From NCBI GenBank assembly GCA_964458015.1, contig CAYWGR010000023.1:1-41427 (forward strand): 41,427 nt of DNA, written 5' to 3'. Below are positions 16,878 through 25,799 of the stretch, piece after piece. Each line of letters begins with the position of its first letter. Position 1 is the stretch's first letter. Source of the DNA: CAYWGR01 sp964458015 (GTDB lineage: Bacteria; Planctomycetota; Planctomycetia; Pirellulales; Thermoguttaceae). The translations under genes were made by a program, and so were the position numbers. Under the pieces are notes generated by a model, which was not told the origin of the DNA, did not search any database, and saw nothing but the letters and a program-made list of their open reading frames with translations.

Positions 16878-17567
16878 CTACTTTCCACCCCAGCGTTCCA
16901 CAAGCCAATTGGCGATGCCGAGTTGATCGCAGATGCGCGAGACGATGAAATCGACGAGATCGCCGATGCGGGTGACGCCGTGATAGAAACCAGGCGAGGC
17001 GGGCAGGATGATCGCACCTGCCTCGGCAGCGAGTTTCATGCCTTGGATCTGAATGAGCGAGAGCGGCGTTTCACGAGGCACGAGGATCAACTTGCGGTGT
17101 TCTTTCAGATGGATTTCGGCGGCGCGGTGGATGAGGTTGGCGGTCGTACCGTGGGCAATGGAGGCCAACGTGTTGCACGAGCAAGGGCAGACAACCATGC
17201 CGTCGGTCGAAAACGAACCGCTGGCCAAAGGGGCAAGATAATTGTTGGGATTGTGGAAACGGATCTTGCCAGGCTCGCCGATGCTGACGCCCAGCACGTT
17301 GCTCAATTCGCTTGAAATGCCCGACTTACTGCGCAGCAATTGCAGTTTGGGATCGCGGAGCACTTCACCGCAATCGAGCATGAGCGAGGTGGGGCTGAAG
17401 TTGTCGAGATCGACGTTCAGATCGAGTTCCTGTTCGAAAACAGCCTGCGCGGCGCGGCTTATTATTAGTTGAACGTCACACCCGGCGGCCAGCAGCACTT
17501 CCAGCAATCGCACCGAGTAGGTCAGTCCGCTTGCGCCCGTGATGGCAACTACAATGTTTCGTTTCAC
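16878..17567 (-). CDS. ubiX: UbiX-family flavin prenyltransferase
   Basis: This 229-residue enzyme makes prenylated FMN, the cofactor of UbiD decarboxylases. It has the N-terminal AITGASG (8-14), 'MVVCPCSCNTLASIAHG', 'VPRETPLSLIQ' and 'ASPGFY', all UbiX landmarks. An inserted stretch around residues 55-110 makes it longer than E. coli UbiX, as in the menaquinone-associated type. The start is GTG at 17567, with AGGAGAG six bases upstream, and it overlaps the menG stop by four bases (GTGA). The open frame extends far upstream on this strand, but that part is a shadow of menG. It serves the ubiD encoded two genes upstream. Confidence 0.92.
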   Translation of the reverse strand: MKRNIVVAITGASGLTYSVRLLEVLLAAGCDVQLIISRAAQAVFEQELDLNVDLDNFSPTSLMLDCGEVLRDPKLQLLRSKSGISSELSNVLGVSIGEPGKIRFHNPNNYLAPLASGSFSTDGMVVCPCSCNTLASIAHGTTANLIHRAAEIHLKEHRKLILVPRETPLSLIQIQGMKLAAEAGAIILPASPGFYHGVTRIGDLVDFIVSRICDQLGIANWLVERWGGK

Positions 17568-18289
17568 GACGAACTCTCCTGTTTTTTGCCTACATAGAGC
17601 GTTGCTACGCCGAAAGTAAACGGTTTGAACCAGACGTCGCCCAGCCCGGCGGCCTGCATCCGTTCGGCCAGGGCGCTGCCTTGCGGAAAACGTCCCACGC
17701 TTTGCGGAAGATAATTGTATGCCGATTGGGTGTTGCGGGCCAGAGCCTGACCGATCCGCGGCAAGACGTGCTGAAAATACCATGCGTAGACGGCGCCCAG
17801 CGGCCAGAGCGTCGGCGTGGAAAATTCGAGCACGGCCACCCGGCCGCCGGGATGACAAACGCGGACCATTTCCCGCAAGCCGGCGTCGGTATCGCAAACG
17901 TTGCGCAAACCGAAGGCTACGCAAACGATCTGGAAGGTATCGTCGGGAAACGGTAACCGTGTCGTGTCGGCTTCGAGCAGCGAAATTTGATTTTCTGCAC
18001 CGGATCGACGGCATTTGTCACGCGCCAGGGCCAACATAGGCTCACAAAAATCAGTGCCGACAACCGGCACCTTTCCACGACCCGCTCGCCAATATGCCAA
18101 CGCCAAATCGGCCGTGCCGGTGCAAACGTCGAGAATGGGTGCATCGCCCTGGGGCGGGACCAGTTTCACGGTTTTACGCCGCCATGAGCGGTCGATGCCT
18201 AGCGACAACGCGCGGTTCAGAAAATCATACCGCCCGGCAATTTCACCGAACATCTGCTTCACGCGGTCGGAGGATTTGTCGAGCGTCAT
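17564..18289 (-). CDS. menG: Demethylmenaquinone methyltransferase
   Basis: This 241-residue SAM-dependent methyltransferase of the UbiE/MenG family performs the last step of menaquinone synthesis. Motif I reads ILDVCTGTADLA (52-63). The family signatures 'VAFGLRNVCD', 'VLEFSTPTLWPLG' and 'ARNTQSAYNYLPQSVGRFP' follow. The ATG at 18289 overlaps the ubiD stop by four bases (ATGA), and the stop overlaps the ubiX GTG. A longer open frame upstream is a shadow of ubiD. Membership in a menaquinone cluster argues for MenG rather than ubiquinone UbiE. Confidence 0.93.
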   Translation of the reverse strand: MTLDKSSDRVKQMFGEIAGRYDFLNRALSLGIDRSWRRKTVKLVPPQGDAPILDVCTGTADLALAYWRAGRGKVPVVGTDFCEPMLALARDKCRRSGAENQISLLEADTTRLPFPDDTFQIVCVAFGLRNVCDTDAGLREMVRVCHPGGRVAVLEFSTPTLWPLGAVYAWYFQHVLPRIGQALARNTQSAYNYLPQSVGRFPQGSALAERMQAAGLGDVWFKPFTFGVATLYVGKKQESSS

Positions 18290-19659
18290 GGCCTGGTGCA
18301 TTCCTCGGCCTGCTTTCGCGTGGCATCGATCGCCATTTTCTCGCCTAGCGCACCGGCTTGCGCGGCAGGATCGAATGGGTCCGCGGGGCCTTGTTCGATG
18401 ATAATGTCTCGGCTTGGCCGCATGTGGGCGGTAATCGCCGCTGATACTTGACGGTGATCGGAAACATCCACGTCGGCATCGACGATGATCAACATTTTGG
18501 CGAACCGCAGGGCAGGCAAGTTCCATGCCGCATGGGCCGCGCGATGGCCTTGACCTGCATAGGTTTTGCGAATCGAAACGGCGGCCCAATGACGTGCCGC
18601 GCCGAATTCGGGCAAATCGTAGTTGACCAACTCGGGCATTGCCAAGCGGGCTAGCGGGAGAAACACACGTTGCATGGCCCTGGCCATGATGCAAGCTTCG
18701 TGCGGCGGCCGGCCAGGAATCATCACGGCATACACCGGATTGGCCCGATGCGTTAGCGCCGTTAGCTGCATGACGGGCACGGGCCGTGGACGGGTGAGAT
18801 GGCCCGTTGGTCCGCATAATGGGCCCGCCATGACCGTCGGCTGCGTGGGATCGACAAAACCTTCCAGAATAATTTCCGCTTCGGCGGGCACATTCAGATC
18901 AACGCCTCGGCAAGCGACGGTGTCGAGCGGTTTGCCTCGCAATAATCCGGCCACGGCGCAAATATCACTACCCTGCGGCAAAGGGGCGGAGGCTGCAAGC
19001 ATAAACGCCGGATCGCCGCCGAGGACCACGGCCAGCGGCATTTTTTGATTCCGTGCGTGATATTCACCCAAGAGCCGTGCATGTTCATCGTAGTCTGACC
19101 AGCAGACGGCCAACCGCGCGCGGTCGAGACGCTGAAGATCGAATCGGGCACACACGGGGAGATGGGAATCGGGCTCGGCCGTAAACACAACGGCTGAAGT
19201 GATGGCCGAGTTTGTCTCGCCCTCAAGGACTTGGAGCAAAGGCAATTCGTTAAGATTGATATCGCTGCCCAGGCGGACGATCTGCTGGACGGCGGCCGCC
19301 TTGACTTGGCGCGGCGCGATGCTGGCAATCGCATCCGGATGGGCTCCCGCCTTGAGTCGGTCGAACCAGCTCTCGGGTGCGTTCGTTTCCAAGAGCCGCC
19401 TGACCCGTTCAATCGCTTCGTCGAGCGAGGCAACGCCCAGCCCCCGACAGATGCGGTTTTCGGTGGTCAGAAGATTCGCGAGGACCGGTATGTCGTGGCC
19501 TTGAATCGATCCAAAAAGAAGCGCGGGACACCCCTCTGCGGATGGGCGATGGGCGATTTCCGCCAACTTTAATAGGGGGGAAATATCGCCTTCCACCCGG
19601 GTTAATTCACCCGAATGCCCTAGTTCTTCCAGAAAATCCGTTAAATTCCGGTATGGCAT
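18286..19659 (-). CDS. ubiD: UbiD-family decarboxylase, menaquinone pathway
   Basis: This 457-residue protein belongs to the prenyl-FMN-dependent UbiD decarboxylases, which in the futalosine route remove the carboxyl group of the naphthoate ring. It has the family opening 'MPYRNLTDFLEELGHSGELTRV', then 'EIILEGFVDP', 'GPLCGPTGHL' and 'PPHEACIMARAM'. A TTG at 19680 would add seven residues; ATG 19659 matches the family start. It is the first gene of a run in which ubiD, menG and ubiX overlap by four bases each, so production should be closely balanced with the UbiX that makes its cofactor. No clear ribosome-binding site was found. Confidence 0.92.
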   Translation of the reverse strand: MPYRNLTDFLEELGHSGELTRVEGDISPLLKLAEIAHRPSAEGCPALLFGSIQGHDIPVLANLLTTENRICRGLGVASLDEAIERVRRLLETNAPESWFDRLKAGAHPDAIASIAPRQVKAAAVQQIVRLGSDINLNELPLLQVLEGETNSAITSAVVFTAEPDSHLPVCARFDLQRLDRARLAVCWSDYDEHARLLGEYHARNQKMPLAVVLGGDPAFMLAASAPLPQGSDICAVAGLLRGKPLDTVACRGVDLNVPAEAEIILEGFVDPTQPTVMAGPLCGPTGHLTRPRPVPVMQLTALTHRANPVYAVMIPGRPPHEACIMARAMQRVFLPLARLAMPELVNYDLPEFGAARHWAAVSIRKTYAGQGHRAAHAAWNLPALRFAKMLIIVDADVDVSDHRQVSAAITAHMRPSRDIIIEQGPADPFDPAAQAGALGEKMAIDATRKQAEECTRP

Positions 19660-19768
19660 GGTAACTATTGTAAGGGCCAACGGCAGAGATGGGAAGGATT
19701 ACCTACTGATGGCCGATAACCAAGTTATGTCCCCAAGGGAATGGGGTAGACCCTTCGGGAGGACGGTG

Positions 19769-20545
19769 ATGATGGGATGGGATTCTGGAACATTAATATC
19801 GGCGGTCGAGGACGCCTTTGGGTTCTCAATTCCGGAGGAAGAGGTTGCCAAGCTTAAGAACTTGGGCAATCTCTTCGAGTATATTCTTGCGCATCGGATT
19901 CATGGAAAAAGACAAAACCAACTGAACAGCATTGCCTTGTATAAAATTCGACAGGCGATGATGACGGTTTTGCATCTGCCGAAAGAAGAGCTGCAAGAAT
20001 CGACGGCTTTGTCGGCTATTATTCCCAAACATCGTCGCCGCTTGTGGCGACGACTGCACGAGAAGTCGGGGCTAAGGCTTCCTCAACTTCAACGTCCTCT
20101 GTGGCTGGTTCGCGTTTCCTTTTTGATCGTCTTGGCGTTATCCCTTGCAATGCCTCTCTGTTTTTCGCTCACGCTGTTCCGCGGAGCGCTATTGGTATCG
20201 ATCCTGACTGCTGTTGCAGCCGGCTATGCTCTTGTCCAACTCACCAAACTGGCGGAAACAAAATTTCAGCCGGGGTGTGTTACTCTAGGTGATCTTGCCA
20301 ACGGCGTCATGGCGCGAAATTTTCAGGCCATGGTCGAAGAATCCGAGCGTTTTTCGACGGACGCGGAAATATGGGAAACGTTATGCTTGGTGGTGGCCAA
20401 GCAATTAGATATTCCGCCGAATAATCTCACCAGGAATACGAAATTAAGCCAAGATAGAAGCGTCGATTTCGGCGACAAGCCGTTGCTGTTGCCGATCTCG
20501 GTAATTGATAGCACCCTGGGCTTCACGACAGAAAGTTATGCATGA
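19769..20545 (+). CDS. Membrane protein with three acyl-carrier-like modules
   Basis: This 258-residue protein shows three segments resembling acyl-carrier helices. They are 'GTLISAVEDAFGFSIPEEE' (7-25) with 'LGNLFEYILA', then 'IRQAMMTVLHLPKEELQEST' (60-79), and 'LCLVVAKQLDIPPNNLTRNT' (205-224). Two adjacent transmembrane helices (about 111-133 and 137-158) lie between the second and third. The Ser that carries phosphopantetheine in real carrier proteins is not in its place in the first module. The open frame begins at 19658, but I chose ATG 19769 because GGGAGG lies six bases upstream and the domain starts there. It overlaps comB by four bases. Function unknown. Confidence 0.7.
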   Translation: MMGWDSGTLISAVEDAFGFSIPEEEVAKLKNLGNLFEYILAHRIHGKRQNQLNSIALYKIRQAMMTVLHLPKEELQESTALSAIIPKHRRRLWRRLHEKSGLRLPQLQRPLWLVRVSFLIVLALSLAMPLCFSLTLFRGALLVSILTAVAAGYALVQLTKLAETKFQPGCVTLGDLANGVMARNFQAMVEESERFSTDAEIWETLCLVVAKQLDIPPNNLTRNTKLSQDRSVDFGDKPLLLPISVIDSTLGFTTESYA

Positions 20546-21315
20546 AACCCATCCTGAATGTGTATGCCCTGCCGCGTTATGTCGAGCCGGTGGAATTGGC
20601 CGGCGGAACGGTCGTGGTGATTGACGTATTACGAGCGTCGACCACCATTATTTACGCCCTGGATGCCGGTGCGCGCGAGGTCGTTCCGTGCCTAGAGATT
20701 GCCGATGCTCAAAAACTGGCCGATCAACTTCCGACGGATGAAATTGTGCTCGGCGGCGAACGCGATGGGGTTTTGATCGACGGTTTCGACCTGGGGAACT
20801 CGCCGGAGGACTATACCCCGGACCGGGTGGAAGGAAAAACCGTGATTTTTACCACCACCAACGGCACGCGGGCAATGATTCACGCTCGGATGGCGGATGA
20901 GGTGCTTGTCGGGGCATTTGTCAATGCGGGGGCAATTATCGACCGCTTGGTGGATCGGGAAAAGGTTAGTATTTTATGTGCCGGTACGGATGGACGGATC
21001 AGCGAGGATGACGCCATGGTGGCGGGGTTGTTGGTCGATCGTCTCCAACGGCGGGGGGGGATGGTTTACCAGCAGAATGCCCAGGCCATTACGGCCCGCG
21101 AGTTTTGGATGAATGCGTTTGCCCTGCCTCAGGCCATTGGCGCGGAACCCTTGGAGGCCGAGCGACTGGCCGCGGAATTGCGGAAAACATTGGGGGCCCA
21201 AAATCTTCTGGCCCTGGAAATGGATGCCGATATTTTGGCGGCTGCCTACATTGACCGGTTCGATGTGGTTCCCCGGCTTGATCCCGAAACGTTCCGTATT
21301 ACGAGGGTGGAATGA
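20542..21315 (+). CDS. comB: ComB-family 2-phosphosulfolactate phosphatase homologue
   Basis: This 257-residue protein has the complete ComB pattern: VVVIDVLRASTTI (24-36), GGERDG with GFDLGNSPEDY, TTTNGTR and an acidic 'CAGTDGRISEDDAMVAG' loop. In methanogens ComB dephosphorylates 2-phosphosulfolactate on the way to coenzyme M. Bacterial members are common and their substrate is often unknown. No ComA or ComC homologue is in the window, so a coenzyme M role cannot be claimed. The ATG overlaps the stop of the carrier-like membrane protein (ATGA), indicating coupled translation. Confidence 0.9.
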   Translation: MKPILNVYALPRYVEPVELAGGTVVVIDVLRASTTIIYALDAGAREVVPCLEIADAQKLADQLPTDEIVLGGERDGVLIDGFDLGNSPEDYTPDRVEGKTVIFTTTNGTRAMIHARMADEVLVGAFVNAGAIIDRLVDREKVSILCAGTDGRISEDDAMVAGLLVDRLQRRGGMVYQQNAQAITAREFWMNAFALPQAIGAEPLEAERLAAELRKTLGAQNLLALEMDADILAAAYIDRFDVVPRLDPETFRITRVE

Positions 21316-21703
21316 GGATGGGTCGGTTTCCCTGCGATTGGAACCCCAAGCAGGATGGATGGCAGTAAGAACCCGTTTTGTGGTAGGAAACCGTTGAACA
21401 AGGCAGTTTCCGCCCGGGCGTGGTAATTTCTTATGGTCAAGTTGGATAAGCTGGTGTTGTTTGCTCCTACCGGGTCAGCTTGGCAATGGGAACGACGTTC
21501 CAACAGCCGCTAAACTTTTTTGCAATCCTCGCACATTCCGGGAGCTGTTAGCTCCCGGCTATACTGTTGTGGATTTTGCGGTTTGTCCGCAAACCGCGAA
21601 AATCTATTACTGCCCCCTCCCGCCCCTCGCCCCACGGCGTCTATTCCTGTACACTAGTAGGTTTGCGGTCATTCCATTTTGAAGTATTTCAGGTGCGACT
21701 CTC
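21316..21703. other. Intergenic region upstream of glyS
   Basis: No gene is recognised in these 388 bases. A perfect 9-bp hairpin CCGGGAGCT-GTT-AGCTCCCGG (21538-21558) is followed 19 bases later by an 8-bp hairpin GCGGTTTG-TCCG-CAAACCGC (21578-21597). Neither has a T-run. A shorter palindrome GGAACG-A-CGTTCC sits at 21489-21501. No convincing promoter for glyS was found. Confidence 0.7.
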
Positions 21704-23314
21704 ATGGACATGGATTCACTGGTAGCCTTGTGCAAGCGACGCGGTTTTTTGTTTCAGTCGAGCGAGATTTACGGCGGCTTGCAGGGTTTTTGGGATTATG
21801 GCCCCTTGGGCGTAGAACTGAAACGCAACGTCCGCGAGGCGTGGTGGCGCGACATGGTCACGTCGCACAACGAGTTGGAAACAGCAGCCGGCGCTCCCTC
21901 GGCATTCGAGATGACGGGCCTCGATTGCTCGATCATCATGCATCCGCAGGTTTGGAAGTGTTCGGGCCATTATGATCTGTTCCACGACTACATGGTCGAT
22001 TGCCGGGAATCAAAAAAACGCTATCGCCACGATCAGGTCTGCGGCCGCTGGTTGACTTGCAAGGGACAACGAATTTTTGTGGCCAGCGACGCGCCCGGCA
22101 ACGAAGGGTTGGAACTGACGCAGCACAAAGCGATGAAGTTCTTCAACCTTCGCGGCAAGGATCTCGACAGCTTGACCTGGGAAGGGCCGTTGGTATCGCT
22201 TACAACGGTTAGCGATTTTTCGCAAGTATTGGGGCCGGACGCCAAGACGCTCGGCACATTGACGCCGCCGCGCGAGTTCAATCTGATGTTTAAAACGATC
22301 GTCGGCGCTCTGGGCGGCGAGGATGACGTTGTTTTCCTGCGTCCCGAGACGGCCCAAGGCATTTTCGTCAACTTCAAAAACGTTTGCGACAGCACCCGCG
22401 TACGGATTCCATTCGGCATTGCCCAGATCGGCAAGAGTTTCCGCAACGAAATTACGCCGCGAAACTTTACGTTCCGCTCGCGGGAGTTCGAGCAGATGGA
22501 AATTGAGTTTTTCTGCCATCCGAACACATCGCCCGACTGGTACCGCTATTGGCGCGACCGTCGTTATGCGTGGTATGTCAATTTGGGGTTATCGGGCGAG
22601 CGTTTGCGATTGCGCGACCACGACAAGGACGAGTTGAGCCATTACTCCTGCGGCACGGCCGACATAGAATACGCCTTCCCATTCCTCGGGCCTGGTGAAT
22701 TCGGCGAGCTTGAAGGGGTGGCCCATCGTGGTAATTTTGATCTTCGCAGCCACATGGAAGGCAAGCTAGTTCACCAGGGCGACGACCTGGTGGTTGAATC
22801 GGACGCCGAGGGCAAGCCGCGTCACAAGGGCAGCGGACGCGATTTGAGCTACTTCGATGATTTGACCAAGGAACGTTTCGTGCCGCACGTGATCGAGCCC
22901 TCGGCGGGCGCGGATCGGGCCACGCTGGCGTTTCTCTGTGAAGCTTACAACGAGGACGAAGCTCCCGACGAGAACGGCAAGCCGACCAAGCGGGTGTTTT
23001 TGAAGTTCCATCCGCGGTTGGCTCCCATCAAGGCGGCCATCTTCCCCTTGGTGAAAAAAGACGGCATGCCCGAAATCGCCCGCGAGATTTATAAAACGCT
23101 TAAGCCGCACATGACGGCGTTTTATGACGAGAAAGGCGCGGTCGGGCGCCGTTATCGCCGCCAGGATGAAGTAGGCACGCCCTTCTGCATCACGGTCGAT
23201 AGCCAAACGCTCCAGGACGGCACCGTAACGATTCGCGACCGTGACACGCTCGATCAATGGCGCGTATCGAAAGACCAATGCTTGACGGAACTGCAAGCCC
23301 GATTGATGAAATAA
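21704..23314 (+). CDS. glyS: Glycyl-tRNA synthetase, single-chain type
   Basis: This 536-residue class II synthetase charges tRNA-Gly. It is the single-polypeptide dimeric type (as in eukaryotes, archaea and many Gram-positives), not the alpha/beta tetramer. Landmarks are GFWDYGPLG (28-36), RPETAQGIF (213-221), motif 2 SFRNEI and FRSREFEQMEIEFF (245-270), and motif 3 GADRATLAF (402-410), followed by an anticodon-binding domain. Four zinc-ligand-like Cys/His residues are not obvious. ATG 21704 has AGGTG upstream; an alternative ATG lies two codons on. Its end converges on the sugar cluster across a long inverted repeat. Confidence 0.95.
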   Translation: MDMDSLVALCKRRGFLFQSSEIYGGLQGFWDYGPLGVELKRNVREAWWRDMVTSHNELETAAGAPSAFEMTGLDCSIIMHPQVWKCSGHYDLFHDYMVDCRESKKRYRHDQVCGRWLTCKGQRIFVASDAPGNEGLELTQHKAMKFFNLRGKDLDSLTWEGPLVSLTTVSDFSQVLGPDAKTLGTLTPPREFNLMFKTIVGALGGEDDVVFLRPETAQGIFVNFKNVCDSTRVRIPFGIAQIGKSFRNEITPRNFTFRSREFEQMEIEFFCHPNTSPDWYRYWRDRRYAWYVNLGLSGERLRLRDHDKDELSHYSCGTADIEYAFPFLGPGEFGELEGVAHRGNFDLRSHMEGKLVHQGDDLVVESDAEGKPRHKGSGRDLSYFDDLTKERFVPHVIEPSAGADRATLAFLCEAYNEDEAPDENGKPTKRVFLKFHPRLAPIKAAIFPLVKKDGMPEIAREIYKTLKPHMTAFYDEKGAVGRRYRRQDEVGTPFCITVDSQTLQDGTVTIRDRDTLDQWRVSKDQCLTELQARLMK

Positions 23315-23381
23315 TCGGCTTGATGGGAAGCGTCAAGAATAAAAGATATCGTAGTTCTAAGTTTTTCCACAGCACAAAAAA

Positions 23382-23445
23382 GTCATCCTGAGCGAAGCGA
23401 AGGATCTTTGAAATCGCGAAGATCCTTCGCTTCGCTCAGGATGAC
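23382..23445. repeat. Perfect 27-bp inverted repeat between convergent genes
   Basis: Arms 23382-23408 and 23419-23445 are perfect reverse complements around a 10-base loop. The arm begins GTCATCCTGAGCGAAGCG. This is a dispersed repeat familiar from many bacterial phyla, recognisable by the false peptide 'SFASLRMT' it encodes. It lies between glyS (+) and the isomerase gene (-), where it could fold as a terminator for both. Confidence 0.95.
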
Positions 23446-23503
23446 ATATTATCTGAATCTGAAACAACTGAAGATGCGGGAAATTGGCATTGCCGCGTTT
23501 GGT

Positions 23504-24382
23504 TTATCCCTTGGCGGGAAATATCTCGCGCAGATATCTGGATTGCGTCGCATAGTCGGCAACGACGCCGTGCGGGGCGGCGGCTTCAAGCTGGATCCAA
23601 CCGCTATAATGGATATCGTCCAGAGCTTTGCGGACCTGCTTGAAGTCGATGCGGCCTTGGCCGACCAAATGACCGGCGTCTTTGAAATGAAATTCGCAAA
23701 TCAGGGGGCCGAGTGAGCGGATTTCCTTGAGAACATCGCGACCTTTGTCGGTTGAATTGCCCACATCGTAATAGACCTTCACGGCCGGCGAACCAATCAG
23801 ATCCATCAACCGTTTGTGATCCTCGGCGCTCATCCAGTTTTCGAGGCCTATCGTGATGCCTTGCTTTTCCGCTTTCTTGGCAATCTTTTGAAAGACGCCG
23901 ACGGCATGATCGATGCCGGCCTTGTCGTTCATGTCCAATTCAAAGCAAGCGGGCATGGTCACTTTCATGTCAAGGGCCGTGCAGACGTCGATACTATCGC
24001 TGAGCCATTGCGCCGCACGGGGGTCGGACTTAATGGGTGTAACCCAAAATTCTGCCTCGGCGATCGAGGCGATTTCCATGCCGGTGCGTTTCGACGCTTC
24101 GAGATAGGCTTTCTGAACTTCGGGGCGACGCAGGTGCATGTCGTTGCCGATCGTACCCATGTCGATCTGAACACCGTCGAGCCCGATTTGCTTGGCTAAA
24201 TCGAGGGCGGCCGGGTCGCTACGTTTGCCTAACGACCAATCACATGCACCGATTTTGAATCGCCTGGAGTCTGCGGCGGCAAACAACGGCGTTAAAGAGG
24301 GAGAGAACGCCGTCAGGGCCGTTGCTTGTGCCGAACGCAGAAGAAAATGCCGACGATTCCAATGCGTATTTGCGGTTATCAT
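23504..24382 (-). CDS. Tat-exported xylose-isomerase-like TIM barrel protein
   Basis: This 292-residue protein belongs to the sugar phosphate isomerase/epimerase family. An N-terminal Tat signal contains NRRHFLL (9-15) and ends near FAAADS, so it acts in the periplasm folded and possibly metal-loaded. Candidate metal ligands are in 'GLENWM', 'YYDVGNS', 'EFHFKD' and 'IQLEAA'. ATG 24382 has AGG seven bases upstream; a further ATG at 24394 is less likely. It is the last gene of the seven-gene run, 37 bases after an oxidoreductase. In related systems such proteins isomerise or epimerise keto-sugars made by Gfo/Idh/MocA enzymes. The substrate here is unknown. Confidence 0.87.
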   Translation of the reverse strand: MITANTHWNRRHFLLRSAQATALTAFSPSLTPLFAAADSRRFKIGACDWSLGKRSDPAALDLAKQIGLDGVQIDMGTIGNDMHLRRPEVQKAYLEASKRTGMEIASIAEAEFWVTPIKSDPRAAQWLSDSIDVCTALDMKVTMPACFELDMNDKAGIDHAVGVFQKIAKKAEKQGITIGLENWMSAEDHKRLMDLIGSPAVKVYYDVGNSTDKGRDVLKEIRSLGPLICEFHFKDAGHLVGQGRIDFKQVRKALDDIHYSGWIQLEAAAPHGVVADYATQSRYLREIFPAKG

Positions 24383-24419
24383 ATTGAACCTCATTGATTT
24401 CTGTCATGTAAGCAAAAGA

Positions 24420-25730
24420 TTACCATGCTTTCGTGACGCCCGGAATTGCACAGGCATAGAGACCGTCGGCGCCTGGTTTGACCAGTGTTTCGGCGTCCCA
24501 GGCGAGTTTTTTGGGCGTCAGATCGAGTTGCGAATTGACGGCCTCGTCCCACGTAACGACTTTGGCGGAATACGCAGCCATGCGACCGAGGATGGCGGTC
24601 ATGGTGCTTGCGGCGCCCCAATCGGCTTCGTTATACGACTGGCCCGCCTGAATCGCGGCCATGAGATCGTCCATTTCGATTTGATGACCGTCGGGACTGC
24701 GATTCCAACGGACCGGGTCTTTGCCCGAGGCCAGCAGAATGTTGTTGCCGTAACCGTGCAGTTCTGCGCGACCCTTCGTACCATGCGCGTAATCGGCGAA
24801 GGCATCCCATCCGCCTGGGATGTGGTGGCTGAAGCTGAACATCTTCAGACCGGAGGCATAGGTGAATTCAACGGCGGTGTGGTCGAAGATTTCGCCGAAT
24901 TCCTTGCCGACGCGAACCTGACGACCGCCGAATCCGCGAGCCTCGACGGGATGCGCCTGGGCCATCCAGTTGCACACGTCGATATCATGCACGTGTTGTT
25001 CGACAATCTGATCACCGCTAAGCCAGGTGAAATAATACCAATTGCGAACCTGGTATTGCATTTCGGTTTGGCCGGGCTGACGCGGGCGCACCCAAACGCC
25101 TCCGGAACCCCATTGGGCTTGCAGATAGCTCAATTCGCCGATAGCGCCATCGTGGATGCGTTGGACCGTTTCACGGTGTTTTGCTTCGTGGCGCAGATGA
25201 TGTCCCACGGCAACAGCCAGTTTCTTTTTCTTCGCTTCCTCGTTGGCGGCCAAAATGCGGCGCAAGCCGGGGGCGTCGGTGGCCACCGGCTTTTCCATGA
25301 ATATGTGTTTTCCCGCTTTCACGGCCGCCTCGAATTGAGCGGGCCGGAAACCCGGGGGCGTGCAGAGCAGCACTAAGTCTGCGCCGGAGTCGATTGCCTT
25401 CTGATAGCCGTCCATGCCGGTGAATTTTCGGTCTTCGGGCACATCAATGCGGTCTTTGAACTGCTTCTGCAGTGCATTCAAGCTGCCGTCGAGCGAATCC
25501 TTAAAAGCATCGGCCATGGCGATCAACTTGACGTTGGCCTTGGTGCTCAAGGCGTTGGCAGCGGCGCCAGTGCCGCGTCCTCCGCAGCCGATCAACGCGA
25601 TTTTGATGGTGTCGTCGCCGGCGGCATGGACCGGTGAAACCATCATGCCGGCCAAAGCAGAAACCGCAGTAACGCGACCCGTATTTTTCAAAAATTTGCG
25701 ACGTGAAATAGCATTCAATTCTTGTTTCAT
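24420..25730 (-). CDS. Tat-exported Gfo/Idh/MocA oxidoreductase 1
   Basis: This 436-residue NAD(P)-dependent sugar oxidoreductase has a Tat motif SRRKFLK (9-15), an export signal ending near VHAAGD, the Rossmann loop GCGGRGTG (48-55) and the family EKP motif (FMEKPVATD). The C-terminal alpha/beta domain contains 'EQHVHDIDVCNWM'. ATG 25730 is preceded by GGGAA. It shares the string CGGRGTGAAANAL and overall layout with the next oxidoreductase (25800-27158), which points to duplication. Exported members usually carry a tightly bound cofactor and act on glycosides in the periplasm; the sugar cannot be named. Confidence 0.9.
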   Translation of the reverse strand: MKQELNAISRRKFLKNTGRVTAVSALAGMMVSPVHAAGDDTIKIALIGCGGRGTGAAANALSTKANVKLIAMADAFKDSLDGSLNALQKQFKDRIDVPEDRKFTGMDGYQKAIDSGADLVLLCTPPGFRPAQFEAAVKAGKHIFMEKPVATDAPGLRRILAANEEAKKKKLAVAVGHHLRHEAKHRETVQRIHDGAIGELSYLQAQWGSGGVWVRPRQPGQTEMQYQVRNWYYFTWLSGDQIVEQHVHDIDVCNWMAQAHPVEARGFGGRQVRVGKEFGEIFDHTAVEFTYASGLKMFSFSHHIPGGWDAFADYAHGTKGRAELHGYGNNILLASGKDPVRWNRSPDGHQIEMDDLMAAIQAGQSYNEADWGAASTMTAILGRMAAYSAKVVTWDEAVNSQLDLTPKKLAWDAETLVKPGADGLYACAIPGVTKAW

Positions 25731-25799
25731 GATTGTTTCCCAGTAGAAAGGTTGGATGTTTATGGAGGGATCTATTTGGTTAAAAATCTAGTTCGATCG

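Noticed and set aside
17568..18014. Long N-terminal extension of ubiX
   Set aside because: This part is a shadow of menG in another frame; the GTG at 17567 has a strong ribosome-binding site and the family N-terminus.
18290..18817. Long N-terminal extension of menG
   Set aside because: It lies inside ubiD in another frame; ATG 18289 gives the normal MenG start and a four-base overlap.
19658..19768. Start of the carrier-like protein at ATG 19658, overlapping the ubiD start codon on the other strand
   Set aside because: The shared CATG is eye-catching, but ATG 19769 has GGGAGG at ideal spacing and the domain begins there.
23408..23716. 102-residue open frame on the plus strand
   Set aside because: It begins in the palindromic repeat (false peptide SFASLRMT) and then runs antisense to the isomerase gene.
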